Source: Bacteroidetes bacterium 43-16 (GTDB taxonomy: Bacteria > Bacteroidota > Bacteroidia > Chitinophagales > Chitinophagaceae). Taken from it: a stretch of DNA of 52,852 nucleotides. The position numbers were made by a program, and so were the translations under genes. Under the pieces are notes generated by a model. That model did not search any database and had not been told where the DNA came from. It worked only from the letters and a program-made list of their open reading frames with translations. The first letter of the stretch is position 1. Every line of letters starts with the position of its first letter. Of the stretch, positions 9,115 to 18,269 are shown one piece after another. The stretch is from contig MKTB01000027.1 of assembly GCA_001897525.1 (NCBI GenBank), positions 1-52,852 on the forward strand, read 5' to 3'.

Positions 9115-10047
9115 TTAGATAGCTTCAAATGGTCTGGCTGTAGGTGAAGTACCTACCAGTTTAATAAAAATATCATTCAGGGAAGGCAGGTGCTCCTGGA
9201 AAGAGTGAATAGGATTGTTCTGCGCGATCAGGTGACTCAATACCCTGTTTGGCATCCCGTCTTCTGATACCTGGAAGCGGATATTCCTGGGACCGCTTTC
9301 GAGGATGGTGACAAAATCAGGCATACTCGCAATGTTTTCATTGGTCGCTACACTAAAGATATGTTCTTTAAACTGCTGCTTCACTTCATTGACACTGCCA
9401 TCTAAAAGTTTCTTGCCTAAGTTCACTAATATGATCTGGTCGCAGATCTCTTCTACCTGCTCCATACGGTGGGTACTGAAGATGATGGTGGTGCCCTCTT
9501 TAGCCAGGCGGAAGATCTCTTCTTTGATCACATTTGCATTCACGGGGTCGAGTCCGCTGAAGGGTTCATCCAGGATCAGGAGCTTAGGGTCGTGGATGAC
9601 TGTGGCCACAAATTGCAGCTTCTGGCTCATCCCCTTACTTAAGTCTTCTACTTTTTTGTTCCACCAGCTGCCCATTTGCAGGCGCTCTACCCAGTATTTT
9701 GCTTTTTGTGTCGCTACATCGCCTTTTAGTCCTTTCAGTTTCGCCAGGTAAAGGATGTGCTCCCCTACTTTCATTTTTTTATACAGGCCACGCTCTTCGG
9801 GCATATAACCGATCAGGTCGGTGTGTTGCAGGCCGTCAAAGGGTTTGTCGCCCATCAATATCTCGCCACTGTCCTGGTGGAAGATCCCGGTGACCATACG
9901 CAGTAAGGTACTTTTACCGGCACCGTTGGGGCCCAGCAAACCAAAGATCGTTCCTTTTTTTATGTCAAAACTAATGTCATCTACAGCCTTATGATTCCCA
10001 TATGACTTCTTCAGGTTCTTTACAGATAATAAAATTGAATCCTGCAT
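9115..10047 (-). CDS. ABC transporter ATP-binding protein (NatA-like)
   Basis: A 310-residue ATPase subunit. The Walker A motif is GPNGAGKST (39-47), the Q-loop region lies near GYMPEERGLY (80-89), the signature is LSKGMSQ (136-142) and Walker B is LLILDEP (156-162), followed by a D-loop GLDPVNA and switch His in FSTHRMEQ. A C-terminal extension of about 80 residues (DUF4162-like) is usual for NatA/CcmA-type exporter ATPases. It is followed 21 bp later by the permease gene. LSKGMSQ in place of LSGGQ is common in this subgroup. Confidence 0.92.
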   Translation of the reverse strand: MQDSILLSVKNLKKSYGNHKAVDDISFDIKKGTIFGLLGPNGAGKSTLLRMVTGIFHQDSGEILMGDKPFDGLQHTDLIGYMPEERGLYKKMKVGEHILYLAKLKGLKGDVATQKAKYWVERLQMGSWWNKKVEDLSKGMSQKLQFVATVIHDPKLLILDEPFSGLDPVNANVIKEEIFRLAKEGTTIIFSTHRMEQVEEICDQIILVNLGKKLLDGSVNEVKQQFKEHIFSVATNENIASMPDFVTILESGPRNIRFQVSEDGMPNRVLSHLIAQNNPIHSFQEHLPSLNDIFIKLVGTSPTARPFEAI

Positions 10048-10100
10048 ATGTGCTATTCTTTTGTGTGTTTTTGTAAGCTAAACATTGATACTAAGCCGTC

Positions 10101-10131
10101 CAAAGTTAATGGAGAATAAAGCAAACTCCAA
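10101..10131 (-). promoter_or_regulatory. Promoter candidate for the ABC exporter operon
   Basis: On the minus strand the -7 box TAACTTTG (complement of 10101-10108) has a TTG 20 nt upstream (complement of 10129-10131). It lies about 54 bp before the ATPase start codon. Confidence 0.5.
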
Positions 10132-10180
10132 GAGGAGCCTTGAATTTCCCCTGAAAAATACCCCTTTGAGGATCAAAAAC

Positions 10181-10702
10181 CTACTCGTTGAGGTAGACAT
10201 CCAGCAACCCTTCCGGTAATCTCAACTTCAATTGTTTGGTAGGAATATCTACGGAAACGATTGTCTGCTCGTTGAGGGGTGCGATCACTTCTTTGTCGCC
10301 TACTGCAATGGTGGCCAGCAATTGACCGGGCGTTTCAAAAAGATGCTCTACTCTACCCAGTTTCCCGGCCTGCTCGTCCCAGGCCTCAAAGCCTATAAAA
10401 TTGATATCGGCCTCTTTGGGATTGAGTTTTTCATACTGTTCTGTGCTTAAGAATACCTGCTTGCCGCTCAGTGATTTGGCCTCTTCAACTGCATCTACTT
10501 CTTCAAGTTTCAAGAACAGTTCCTGGTCGTTATCTACTTTTATCTGTTCGATAAAGAAAGGAATATAGCTTTCGCGCTTAAGTTCGATGAAAATATGTTT
10601 GAGGTTTTTCAGTCCCGGGGTTTTGCCCAGTTTATGAAATACGGTCACATTGCCGCTGAGTCCGTGGGTGCCGGTAATTTTTCCTATTTGAATAAAATCC
10701 AT
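10181..10702 (-). CDS. rimM: Ribosome maturation factor RimM
   Basis: RimM, 173 residues from the ATG at 10702, which gives the standard N-terminus MDFIQIGKITGTHGLSGNV. A longer frame opens at 10822 but would overlap the rpsP coding region and lacks family similarity. RimM binds S19 and aids 30S head maturation. The N-terminal RimM barrel (residues 1-85) is followed by a PRC-barrel (about 95-170) with GFEAWDEQAGKLGRVEHLFETPGQ. It lies 76 bp after rpsP, the classical rpsP-rimM arrangement, with a hairpin in between. Confidence 0.95.
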   Translation of the reverse strand: MDFIQIGKITGTHGLSGNVTVFHKLGKTPGLKNLKHIFIELKRESYIPFFIEQIKVDNDQELFLKLEEVDAVEEAKSLSGKQVFLSTEQYEKLNPKEADINFIGFEAWDEQAGKLGRVEHLFETPGQLLATIAVGDKEVIAPLNEQTIVSVDIPTKQLKLRLPEGLLDVYLNE

Positions 10703-10715
10703 AATCGATCTGGTT

Positions 10716-10754
10716 TCATAAAAAAAGGAAACAACAAAAATGTTATTTCCTTTT
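10716..10754 (-). terminator. Attenuator-like hairpin between rpsP and rimM
   Basis: The arms are 10723-10736 and 10741-10754. In minus-strand RNA the 14-bp stem is complete, with one U-G wobble and a 4-nt loop, and is followed by seven U residues just before the rimM ATG. It could lower rimM expression relative to S16. Confidence 0.7.
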
Positions 10755-10778
10755 GATTCATTTTTTATACAAAAAAGA

Positions 10779-11309
10779 CTATGCCTCTTCTGTTGGCGCT
10801 TCGCCTTCAGCAGCAGGAGCATCTTCTGTAGCAGCAGTTGCAGCTTCAGCTTCTGCTTTAGCAGCAGCCTTGGCAGCAGATTTCTCTTCTACGCGACGAA
10901 CGGATTCCTGTGCAGTAGCATGACGCTTATCTGCTTTGTGTTTACGGTTAGCTTCTTCACGTTTAACCACTAATTGTTCGTGTTCGCCATTCCATTTTTC
11001 AAATTTCTCTTTTGCTTCAGTTTCGTTGAATAAACCTAAAGCTACACCACGCATAAGGTGTTTCATGTACAATACACCTTTGAAGGATAAGATACGACGT
11101 ACTGTGTTAGTAGGTTGTGCACCTTTGTTCAACCACTCAAGAGCAGCTTCACGATTGATACGTACAGTAGCCGGTACAGTCAATGGATTGTAAGTACCTA
11201 ATTTTTCGATAAATTTACCGTCACGTGGAGATGTGCTGTTAGCAGCTACGATAAAGTAAAATGGGCGTTTTTTAGACCCATGGCGTTGCAGGCGGATTTT
11301 TACTGCCAT
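10779..11309 (-). CDS. rpsP: 30S ribosomal protein S16
   Basis: S16 with the normal core in residues 1-80 (start [18 protein letters not shown], then GTYNP). The protein is 176 residues, about twice the length of E. coli S16. The extra C-terminal part runs from a basic, helical region (about 95-135) into an Ala/Glu-rich tail ([16 protein letters not shown], ending PTEEA). Such tails are common in Bacteroidota S16. It is transcribed ahead of rimM. The role of the tail is not known. Confidence 0.95.
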   Translation of the reverse strand: MAVKIRLQRHGSKKRPFYFIVAANSTSPRDGKFIEKLGTYNPLTVPATVRINREAALEWLNKGAQPTNTVRRILSFKGVLYMKHLMRGVALGLFNETEAKEKFEKWNGEHEQLVVKREEANRKHKADKRHATAQESVRRVEEKSAAKAAAKAEAEAATAATEDAPAAEGEAPTEEA

Positions 11310-11350
11310 AATAATTGAAATTATTTGCGTTAATAAATAAATTAGAAATG

Positions 11351-11358
11351 CAAAATTA
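11351..11358 (-). promoter_or_regulatory. -7 box candidate for rpsP-rimM
   Basis: Minus strand TAATTTTGC fits TAnnTTTG and lies 42 bp before the rpsP ATG. No convincing -33 box was seen, only a T-rich tract. Confidence 0.4.
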
Positions 11359-11451
11359 GGAAAAAAAACTAAAATTATTCATATTATTCATAAAAATATA
11401 AAAAACGGGCAAAAAGAAGCAAGAAGCTGATGCACAGATACTTTCACCCGA

Positions 11452-12276
11452 TTATCCGGCAGATAACAATTTAATAATTCCCGGGACGTGCTTGGCCCCA
11501 TAGATCACCAATATCTTATCTGTTTTAGAAGACTTGAGCAGCCCGGCCACATTTTCGTTGCGGTAATCCAGGATCACGGGTTCAATATCATTGTTCAGTT
11601 TATCACAATTGTAAAGCAGGCTTGTTTTATTAACATCAAAGTCACAGGCTGTAAGGTTGATGGTGCCATATAGCTTTTCATAGTGCTGTACCAGTTGTTC
11701 CACGGTAACATCTGCATTCAGGTCAGATTTTGTCACGCCCAGTGCCTCATATTCCGGCTGCGGCACAATATCCGGGAAAAAGTTTTTCAATACCGCATAA
11801 GTCTGACGGCTAGGCTCCAGGCCTACCAGTTTCCTCAGTTTCAGACTTACGGTGTCCGTTACAGGTCTTGGCCTATTGGTTTCTGCCCTTTTTAATTGTT
11901 CAAAAAATACGGTGTAGCCTTTGGCTTTATAATCGCTAACGATTGACTTTACGGAGGCATAAAACTCGGGCGTGCTGGCATGGGCGATGGGTACAAACAC
12001 GATGGTTTTCTTTTTCCATTGGATGGTCTTTGTTTCCGGCTTACTGGCTTTCATCAGTTTCAGGGCATCTTCCATATCGCCTCTTTTATCTGCAGGCATT
12101 GTGTTCATGGCCATTTTCAACATTGCTTCTACCTGTGCAGGAGGCATTGATTTGATGGAAGCTAAAGCAGCGTCTATCTCGGATTGTGTTTGAGCCTGGA
12201 GGTAAGCTGCCGGAAGCAACAGGCCGGAAATGAACAATGTTTTCCGGATTATCTTTTTAAAAAGCGACATATTCAT
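11452..12276 (-). CDS. Small secreted TraB/GumN-like protein
   Basis: The start was set at the ATG at 12276 (or 12270, MSLFKK) because a clean signal peptide follows (KTLFISGLLLPAAYLQAQ). An upstream ATG at 12306 would add ten unlikely residues. Mature length is about 250. A charged, Met/Ala-rich N-terminal part precedes a domain with VFVPIAHAS, an acidic FFEQL and a C-terminal VIYGAKHVPGIIKLL. The last motif resembles the closing GxxH-P-G of TraB/GumN (TIKI-type) proteins such as the one at 13.8 kb. Family TraB proteins are proposed metalloproteases, but the first GxxH is not intact here (PIAH). The call is therefore tentative. It is probably periplasmic or lipid-facing, and the function is unknown. 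Confidence 0.6.
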   Translation of the reverse strand: MNMSLFKKIIRKTLFISGLLLPAAYLQAQTQSEIDAALASIKSMPPAQVEAMLKMAMNTMPADKRGDMEDALKLMKASKPETKTIQWKKKTIVFVPIAHASTPEFYASVKSIVSDYKAKGYTVFFEQLKRAETNRPRPVTDTVSLKLRKLVGLEPSRQTYAVLKNFFPDIVPQPEYEALGVTKSDLNADVTVEQLVQHYEKLYGTINLTACDFDVNKTSLLYNCDKLNNDIEPVILDYRNENVAGLLKSSKTDKILVIYGAKHVPGIIKLLSAG

Positions 12277-12331
12277 GGTTTTAAACGGGATGAAAAATAA
12301 ATACACTATCTTTTTATGGGGTGAAAAAGTT

Positions 12332-12339
12332 CAAACATA
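12332..12339 (-). promoter_or_regulatory. -7 box candidate for the TraB-like gene
   Basis: Minus strand TATGTTTG fits TAnnTTTG, 55 bp before the chosen start codon. No clear -33 box. Confidence 0.35.
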
Positions 12340-12535
12340 CCAAATAATGATTTATGAAAATGCATTATATCAACGCTTCGTTGCCTGTAGTTTTCAGCTT
12401 TATTGCAAAGGTAATTTTTGCAGGTAAAAGGGTGTGTAAGCTTTTTTTAAAAAAATCAGCCCGATTACAAATAGTAATGTATCTTTACCCGGATTTTTTT
12501 TAAACTCAGAACAATAATCTAATAAAGAATAGTTT

Positions 12536-13519
12536 ATGGCTGAAATAGCTTTTCGTCAGGCCTTACGTGAGGCAATGCAAGAAGAAATGCGTAGAGATGA
12601 GCGTGTATTTTTGATGGGAGAAGAGGTGGCGCAGTACAATGGTGCTTACAAGGTGAGCCAGGGAATGTTAGAAGAATTTGGCCCCAAAAGGATAATTGAT
12701 ACCCCGATCGCAGAATTAGGTTTTGCGGCTATCGCTGTAGGTGCGGCCTCCAATGGTTTACGTCCTATCGTGGAATTTATGACCTGGAACTTTGCTGTTC
12801 TGGCCCTGGACCAGATATTGAATCACTCTGCTAAGATGCTTTCTATGAGTGGTGGCCACTTTGGCAACCCTATCGTTTTCAGAGGACCTAACGGGTCTGC
12901 AGGCCAGTTGGGCGCGCAGCACTCCCAGGCTTTTGAGAACTGGTATGCAAATATCCCGGGTTTAAAAGTGATTTCCGTTTCTAATCCATATGATGCCAAA
13001 GGTTTATTGAAATCAGCGATCCGTGATGATGATCCGGTTGTTTTCATGGAATCTGAGGTTATGTACGGAGACCTGGGTGAAGTTCCTGAAGAGGAATATT
13101 TTATCCCGATCGGTAAAGCGCGTATTGCACGTGAAGGTAAAGACATCACCATTATTTCTTATAACAAAATGATGAAAGTGGCTTTGGCTGCTGCTGAAGA
13201 GTTGGCGAAAGAAGGGATTGATGCCGAGGTGATCGATCTGCGTACCATTCGTCCGCTGGACCATGAAACGATCCTGAATTCTGTAAAGAAAACCAATCGC
13301 CTGGTGATCGTGGAAGAGCAATGGCCTTTTGCTTCCATTTCTTCTGAGATCGCTTATCGTGTTCAGAAAGATGCTTTTGACTTCCTGGATGCACCGGTGA
13401 TCCGTGTGAATTCTGCAGATGCCAATATGCACTATGCTCCTAACCTGGTGGCTGCTTATCTTCCGGATGTAGCGAAAACCATGAAAGCAGTAAAAGAAGT
13501 TATGTATATTAAGAAGTAA
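12536..13519 (+). CDS. pdhB: Pyruvate dehydrogenase E1 component, beta subunit
   Basis: A 327-residue E1-beta subunit of a branched 2-oxoacid dehydrogenase complex, oxidatively decarboxylating pyruvate with TPP. The N-terminus carries [34 protein letters not shown], split here as the typical E1-beta pyrimidine-binding domain (residues 1-180). The transketolase C-terminal domain follows (about 195-320, with IRPLDHETI and EEQWPF). Length and motifs match PdhB of other Bacteroidota, where the subunit genes are often scattered. No pdhA or pdhC lies in the window. It is monocistronic, followed by a strong terminator. Branched-chain E1-beta is an alternative but less likely. Confidence 0.92.
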   Translation: MAEIAFRQALREAMQEEMRRDERVFLMGEEVAQYNGAYKVSQGMLEEFGPKRIIDTPIAELGFAAIAVGAASNGLRPIVEFMTWNFAVLALDQILNHSAKMLSMSGGHFGNPIVFRGPNGSAGQLGAQHSQAFENWYANIPGLKVISVSNPYDAKGLLKSAIRDDDPVVFMESEVMYGDLGEVPEEEYFIPIGKARIAREGKDITIISYNKMMKVALAAAEELAKEGIDAEVIDLRTIRPLDHETILNSVKKTNRLVIVEEQWPFASISSEIAYRVQKDAFDFLDAPVIRVNSADANMHYAPNLVAAYLPDVAKTMKAVKEVMYIKK

Positions 13520-13543
13520 GCTTACCGGATTTCCGGTTTACAT

Positions 13544-13583
13544 AAAAACAAAAGTGGGTGCTCATGCGCCCACTTTTGTTTTT
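13544..13583 (+). terminator. Terminator after pdhB
   Basis: An 18-bp stem (13544-13561 with 13566-13583) closes on the 4-nt loop TCAT; the 3' arm ends in five T. The arm also carries five A at its 5' end, so it can act in both directions. Confidence 0.9.
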
Positions 13584-13674
13584 ATACATTTAGTCTTGCT
13601 CTTTTCTTGCTGCAGGACAGCACTCGTTATCACGGCTGCAATGCAATGTAGTCGGGGGAGCTTAACAATGTTAT

Positions 13675-13714
13675 GAGATGTCTCCGCTTCGCTAAGGCTC
13701 CGGTCGACATGACG
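13675..13714 (+). repeat. Dispersed intergenic repeat, copy 2
   Basis: GAGATGTCTCCGCT at the left and CGGTCGACATGACG at the right match the ends of the copy at 53-111. It sits between convergent pdhB and a TraB/GumN gene, next to the 33-bp palindrome. Confidence 0.5.
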
Positions 13715-13741
13715 GCTCTTTGGTATCCATTAGTTGCAGTT

Positions 13742-13774
13742 AAACCTATAAGGTTTTTGAAACCTTATAGGTTT
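13742..13774. repeat. 33-bp palindromic repeat, copy 1
   Basis: A perfect inverted repeat: the arm AAACCTATAAGGTTT (13742-13756), a 3-nt spacer TTG and the reverse-complement arm (13760-13774). Identical arms occur at 27090-27122 and 29792-29824. This copy lies at the convergent 3' ends of pdhB and the TraB/GumN gene. Confidence 0.9.
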
Positions 13775-13791
13775 TTACGTCCTCTCAACAT

Positions 13792-14700
13792 TTATTTTAC
13801 CGGTTCTACGGTATACCCTGCATCTTTCAACAATTGAAGCACACCTGTTTTGCCCGGTAGATGTGCCGCACCCACCGCAAAGAAGGTAGCCTGCTTCTGC
13901 ATCATTGTTTTCATTTTCGGGATCCAGTTCCTGTTACGATCGTCGAGGAATTTTACTTTATCCATCTTCATGGCTGTTTCCTGGTCGGTGAGTTCATATA
14001 ATTTATTCAATTGTTGCTTTTTATAAGCATTGATCATGTCGGCAAACTGTGCATCCAGTTCTTTTTTATCTTTGCCCTGAACGATATCGTTTATAGATTG
14101 CACGACTTCTTTGTCCGGCATACCCAATATAAAATCGAGTTGCTCGTTGGCCGTTTCCAGGCCCAGGATCTCTTTTTCGCCCTGTTTTGCTTTTTCCATC
14201 AGCTCTGCCTCGTAAGATTTCACCTCATCACAGCTGTACTGCATCATCACCATCGTAGTCCATACTGCAGCAGGTTTCATCATTTCCATTACGCTTACGG
14301 GCACTGCTTTTACGCGCTCCTCAGCATATGCTTTCAATTTTTCATAATCGGCAGGTTCAAAGTAGGATGAAAGTTTTTTACCGCTTTTGTCGACCATGCC
14401 CATAGCCAGGGTCATCTGCAATTGCGGGTCATCCATATCCATCTCCATACAGATCTTTTCTGCGGCATTGAAGGCTTCTTCCATTACGGGGTTCCAGAAG
14501 TAATCTGCTTCGCAGATCAGGTGTATGGTACCGAAAACATAGGAAGCTTTATCGAGCCCGTTACCGGTCACTTTCCAGAGTAAGGAATTCTGGTCTACAT
14601 TTTTTTGTTTGGCAGTTTTCGCCTTTCCCTGTGCGATGACAGAACTTAGGGGCGTTATGGCTAAAAAGGCGGCTATTGCGCCAATGATTATTTTCTTCAT
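13792..14700 (-). CDS. TraB/GumN family protein
   Basis: The start at the ATG at 14700 gives a signal peptide (KKIIIGAIAAFLAITPLSSVIAQ); a longer frame to 14763 runs into a terminator hairpin. The protein has 302 residues. Family marks are SYVFGTIHLICEADYFW (GxxH), CMEMDMDDP (conserved Glu) and the C-terminal VGAAHLPGKTGVLQLLKDAGY (GxxH). This is the TIKI/TraB fold, in which the two GxxH motifs and Glu are proposed metal ligands of a protease. It should be exported to the periplasm. Its substrate is unknown. It lies downstream of hutU but behind a strong terminator. A related, degenerate protein is encoded at 11.5 kb on the far side of pdhB. Confidence 0.88.
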   Translation of the reverse strand: MKKIIIGAIAAFLAITPLSSVIAQGKAKTAKQKNVDQNSLLWKVTGNGLDKASYVFGTIHLICEADYFWNPVMEEAFNAAEKICMEMDMDDPQLQMTLAMGMVDKSGKKLSSYFEPADYEKLKAYAEERVKAVPVSVMEMMKPAAVWTTMVMMQYSCDEVKSYEAELMEKAKQGEKEILGLETANEQLDFILGMPDKEVVQSINDIVQGKDKKELDAQFADMINAYKKQQLNKLYELTDQETAMKMDKVKFLDDRNRNWIPKMKTMMQKQATFFAVGAAHLPGKTGVLQLLKDAGYTVEPVK

Positions 14701-14731
14701 TTTATCTATGCTGCATTTAATGGTTAAAAGT

Positions 14732-14764
14732 AAAAAAATGGTGGTTGAATTATCAACCACCATT
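14732..14764 (-). terminator. Terminator after hutU
   Basis: A perfect 12-bp stem AATGGTGGTTGA (14737-14748) with 14753-14764, loop of 4. On the minus strand it runs into seven U (complement of the A run at 14732-14738). Confidence 0.9.
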
Positions 14765-14787
14765 CACAAATTATCACAATATTATGA

Positions 14788-16443
14788 TTACCAAATATTA
14801 AGACCGAAATTGTCGGCATACTCCGTAGCATCTTCATAACCTGCATCGGTATGACGCAGTACACCCATTGCCGGGTCGTTATGCAATACGCGTTTCAGTC
14901 TTTCTTCTGCATCATCTGAACCGTCGGCAACGATGACCATACCGGCATGCAGGGAATAGCCCATACCTACCCCACCGCCATGGTGGAAGCTGACCCAGCT
15001 GGCACCGCCTGCAGTATTGATCAATGCATTCAGGATAGGCCAGTCGGCTACTGCATCGGAACCATCTTTCATGGCTTCGGTCTCGCGGTTAGGAGAGGCT
15101 ACTGAACCACAGTCCAGGTGATCACGACCAATCACGATCGGGGCTTTTACTTTACCTTCTCTCACGAGTTGGTTAAATAACAGGCCGGCTTTTTCTCTTT
15201 CTCCCATGCCTAGCCAGCAAATACGGGAAGGTAAGCCCTGGAAAGCGATTTTCTCTTTAGCCATTTTCAACCAACGTTGCAGGCCCTCATTTTCCGGGAA
15301 TAATTCTGCCAATGCTTTATCTGTAGTATAGATATCTTCAGGATCTCCGCTTAAGGCTACCCAACGGAAAGGACCTTTACCTTCGCAGAACAAAGGACGG
15401 ATATAAGCCGGTACAAATCCCGGGAAGTCAAATGCATTTTCTACACCGCGCTTATCTTTTGCCTGTCCGCGCAGGTTATTGCCGTAGTCAAAAGTGATGG
15501 CGCCCATTTTTTGTAACTCCAGCATCTGGCGTACGTGTTTGGCCATAGTGTCTAGAGAACGGGATTTATAAGTTTCCGGATCGCTTTCTCGTAAAGTATT
15601 TGCTTCTTCAACAGAAAGTCCTTCCGGGAAATAACCGATCAATTCATCATGTGCAGAGGTCTGGTCGGTTAATGTATCGGGAATGATCTTGTTGTCAATT
15701 AAATATTGCAGCAGGTCTACTACATTACAGCAAACACCTATAGATACCGCCTCGCCATTGGCTTTTGCTTCAAGGGCACGGTCTACAGCTGTTTTGATAT
15801 TGCTATAGCTTTCATCGCAATAACGTGTTTCTATACGTTTGTCGATGCGCCATTGCTCGATCTCTGCTACTAAAGCTACACCTTCATTCATGGTAATGGC
15901 CAGGGGCTGAGCGCCACCCATACCACCCAGACCGGCAGTAACGTTCAAGGTACCTTTTAAGGTGCCGTTATAGTGTTTATTGGCCAGGGATAAATAGGTC
16001 TCATAAGTACCTTGTACGATACCCTGTGAACCGATATAGATCCAGCTACCTGCGGTCATCTGTCCATACATCATCAGGCCTTTGGCTTCCAGCTCACGGA
16101 AATGTTCCCAGTTGGCCCATTTACCCACCAGGTTGGAGTTGGCGATCAATACGCGCGGAGCGTTTTTATGGGAACGCAGTACCCCTACCGGTTTACCGGA
16201 TTGTACCATTAAGGTTTCGTCTTCTTCTAAATTCTTCAAACATTCCAGGATCTTGTCAAAGCTTTCCCAGTTGCGGGCAGCTTTACCAATACCGCCATAC
16301 ACTACCAGGTCCTCGGGACGCTCGGCTACTTCAGGGTCCAGGTTGTTCTGGATCATCCTGTAGGCCGCTTCCGAAACCCAGTTTTTACAGTTCAATGTAC
16401 TGCCGGTAGGCGCTTTTATCACTCTTTTGCCTGTAGTTGCCAT
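14788..16443 (-). CDS. hutU: Urocanate hydratase
   Basis: A 551-residue urocanase converting urocanate to imidazolone propionate in histidine breakdown. It is NAD-dependent: the dinucleotide-binding segment is [14 protein letters not shown]. The catalytic region [14 protein letters not shown] places Cys409 where the Pseudomonas enzyme has Cys410. [20 protein letters not shown] and [13 protein letters not shown] are also intact. Only hutU is present here: hutH, hutI and hutG/F are not adjacent, so the pathway must be scattered or this gene is regulated alone. A near-consensus promoter lies upstream and a terminator follows. Confidence 0.97.
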   Translation of the reverse strand: MATTGKRVIKAPTGSTLNCKNWVSEAAYRMIQNNLDPEVAERPEDLVVYGGIGKAARNWESFDKILECLKNLEEDETLMVQSGKPVGVLRSHKNAPRVLIANSNLVGKWANWEHFRELEAKGLMMYGQMTAGSWIYIGSQGIVQGTYETYLSLANKHYNGTLKGTLNVTAGLGGMGGAQPLAITMNEGVALVAEIEQWRIDKRIETRYCDESYSNIKTAVDRALEAKANGEAVSIGVCCNVVDLLQYLIDNKIIPDTLTDQTSAHDELIGYFPEGLSVEEANTLRESDPETYKSRSLDTMAKHVRQMLELQKMGAITFDYGNNLRGQAKDKRGVENAFDFPGFVPAYIRPLFCEGKGPFRWVALSGDPEDIYTTDKALAELFPENEGLQRWLKMAKEKIAFQGLPSRICWLGMGEREKAGLLFNQLVREGKVKAPIVIGRDHLDCGSVASPNRETEAMKDGSDAVADWPILNALINTAGGASWVSFHHGGGVGMGYSLHAGMVIVADGSDDAEERLKRVLHNDPAMGVLRHTDAGYEDATEYADNFGLNIW

Positions 16444-16480
16444 ATATCTTGATTATTTACTTGATTTTTTATTTGAGGCA

Positions 16481-16515
16481 CAAATATACAAATTGCTCAG
16501 ACTTATTGAGTCAAA
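16481..16515 (-). promoter_or_regulatory. Promoter candidate for hutU
   Basis: On the minus strand TATATTTG (complement of 16481-16488) has a TTTG 23 nt upstream (complement of 16512-16515). It is 37 bp before the hutU ATG. Confidence 0.5.
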
Positions 16516-16559
16516 GTAATAGGCCGGGAATGATAAATCAGGATTTTTGCAGCCGGCTA

Positions 16560-17192
16560 TTAGAACCTGTAGTGAAGTCCTATGGATAAATTACCGATTA
16601 AAACTGCTTTATTGTGTGTCTCGTTGCCGCTGATCCAACCGTTATCGGGCCCTACATCGTTAACGAAAATAAAATCATTATTTTTTGACTGGAACCTGCA
16701 ACCAATACCGGCTTCCGGTCTCAGGGAAAGGGTACGCCAAAGCCGGACTGAATAATTGTAATTGGCTAAAAAACCTAAATATTTTAAGTCAATATCTCCG
16801 ACTGCAAGCGGATAGGTATAACTGTATTGTGCTTTTCCCAAAAGGAAATTCAGGCCAAAACTATGCCCGGAAGCCTGATCAGTAGTGCCGGGATAAAATT
16901 TAAGACCCGGGCTGATATAAAATTCACGTCCTTGTAATTTAGAACCCAAACTGTTGTTTTCATTAATGACACCATAGGTAAGGGGTAATACAGCACTGAA
17001 TTTTTTGCTTTTGGAAAAGCAATATTCGTATTCCAGGCCAAATTGCACACCAAAATGATCGTTTGGCTCATTTTGCAGGACTATGTTCGAAAAATTAAAG
17101 GGTTTTATACCTAAAGCATGGCGTGTAGTCTGAGCTAAGGAATTTATACCTGTGGTTGCACACAAAAAGAATAAGAATAAAGGTTTTTTCAT
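16560..17192 (-). CDS. Small outer membrane beta-barrel-like protein
   Basis: 210 residues with a signal peptide (residues 1-20, ending NSLAQ). The remainder alternates hydrophobic and polar residues as in an 8-strand outer membrane barrel and ends with an aromatic residue (IGLHYRF), the usual outer membrane insertion signal. Segments such as GLEYEYCFSKSKKF and SFGLNFLLGKAQYSY alternate like strands. No named family was recognised. It lies between hutU and queG on the same strand, 76 bp after queG, with a -7 box candidate (minus TAGATTTG at 17225-17232) in that gap. The function is unknown. Confidence 0.7.
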   Translation of the reverse strand: MKKPLFLFFLCATTGINSLAQTTRHALGIKPFNFSNIVLQNEPNDHFGVQFGLEYEYCFSKSKKFSAVLPLTYGVINENNSLGSKLQGREFYISPGLKFYPGTTDQASGHSFGLNFLLGKAQYSYTYPLAVGDIDLKYLGFLANYNYSVRLWRTLSLRPEAGIGCRFQSKNNDFIFVNDVGPDNGWISGNETHNKAVLIGNLSIGLHYRF

Positions 17193-17267
17193 GGAAACTC
17201 GTTTAATCTATAAAATATATAAATCAAATCTAAAGGTTTATCAGCTATTTTCTTAATATTTAAAGTT

Positions 17268-18269
17268 TTAAACTTTTAAAAAGTCTATATTTCTTTTAAT
17301 GCCTTTCCACTTGGAACGCTTGATGGGGGAATGTTTCAATAGTTGTTTAAAATAGTCTTCGTTAAGGGCTTCCCAATCGCCTGAAGTAAAGTTGAGTACT
17401 GCATCTATGGGCTTAAAAGCTTCCTGCTGATGGGGCTTGGAAAACCTGTTCCAGGGGCATACGTCCTGGCAGATATCGCAGCCAAACATCCAGTTTTCCA
17501 TCTTCCCGGCAAATTCCGGGGCTATGAGTTCGTCTTTTAACTCGATGGTGAGGTAGGAAATACATTTTGAGCCGTCTACTATGGCCGGGGCAAGAATGGC
17601 TTCTGTGGGGCAGGCATCGATACATTTGGTACAGGTACCGCAATAGTCCCTGGCATAAGGATTGTCATAGTCCAGCTTCAGGTCTACGATCAGGGTAGCG
17701 ATAAAAAAGAAAGAACCGGACTGTTTGGTAATGAGGTTGGCATTCTTCCCTACCCAACCGATACCGCTGCGCTTGGCCCAGGCCCGCTCGAGTACCGGGG
17801 CGCTGTCCACAAAGCCACGACCGTTCACTTCGCCTATATGTTCCCGGACCTCGAAAAGAAACTCGTTTAGTTTTGCACGGATCACTTCATGGTAATCGGC
17901 ACCATAAGCATATTTAGAAATCTTGGGTGCTTCCTCGACCTGGCTTTCTTCCGGGTAATAGTTCAGCAACAAAGTAATGACGGAATGTGCACCGGGCACC
18001 AGCAAAGAGGGGTCAACGCGCAGATCAAAATTCCGCTCCATATAGCCCATATTGCCATTATAGCCTTTATTGAGCCAGGCTTCCAGGTGCCGTGCCTCCT
18101 CATCAAGCCGCTCGGCCTTTGCGATACCGCAATAGTCAAAGCCCAGCCTTGTAGCAAGCTGTTTTACAAATGTGGTATGTTGTGCAGAAAGTGCTATGAT
18201 CTTGTATTTCGGGGCAAAAATACGCTTTCCACGAAATAGATCGAAAATATCTATTGAATGATTCCTCAC
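17268..18269 (-). CDS. queG: Epoxyqueuosine reductase
   Basis: QueG reduces epoxyqueuosine to queuosine in tRNA wobble position 34, using cobalamin and two [4Fe-4S] clusters. The N-terminal cobalamin-binding domain begins at [15 protein letters not shown], and the ferredoxin part has [12 protein letters not shown] and [13 protein letters not shown]. The frame as drawn (333 residues) starts at the only ATG, but its first ~23 residues ([22 protein letters not shown]) are not typical of QueG. They also overlap the divergent MFS gene by 12 bp, and a -7 box candidate sits inside them. The true start may be a non-standard codon near 18200. The identity is firm and the start uncertain. Confidence 0.92.
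   Translation of the reverse strand: MRNHSIDIFDLFRGKRIFAPKYKIIALSAQHTTFVKQLATRLGFDYCGIAKAERLDEEARHLEAWLNKGYNGNMGYMERNFDLRVDPSLLVPGAHSVITLLLNYYPEESQVEEAPKISKYAYGADYHEVIRAKLNEFLFEVREHIGEVNGRGFVDSAPVLERAWAKRSGIGWVGKNANLITKQSGSFFFIATLIVDLKLDYDNPYARDYCGTCTKCIDACPTEAILAPAIVDGSKCISYLTIELKDELIAPEFAGKMENWMFGCDICQDVCPWNRFSKPHQQEAFKPIDAVLNFTSGDWEALNEDYFKQLLKHSPIKRSKWKGIKRNIDFLKV
18215..18222 (-). promoter_or_regulatory. -7 box candidate inside the queG 5' end
   Basis: Minus strand TATTTTTGCCCC fits TAnnTTTG and the C-rich continuation seen at other promoters here. If it is used, transcription begins about 60 bp inside the longest queG frame. Confidence 0.45.

Noticed and set aside
10703-10822. N-terminal extension of RimM
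   Set aside because: The extra 40 residues overlap rpsP and the hairpin between the genes; the ATG at 10702 gives the standard RimM start.
14701-14763. Longer start of the TraB/GumN gene at 14763
   Set aside because: It begins inside the hutU terminator, and the signal peptide begins at 14700.
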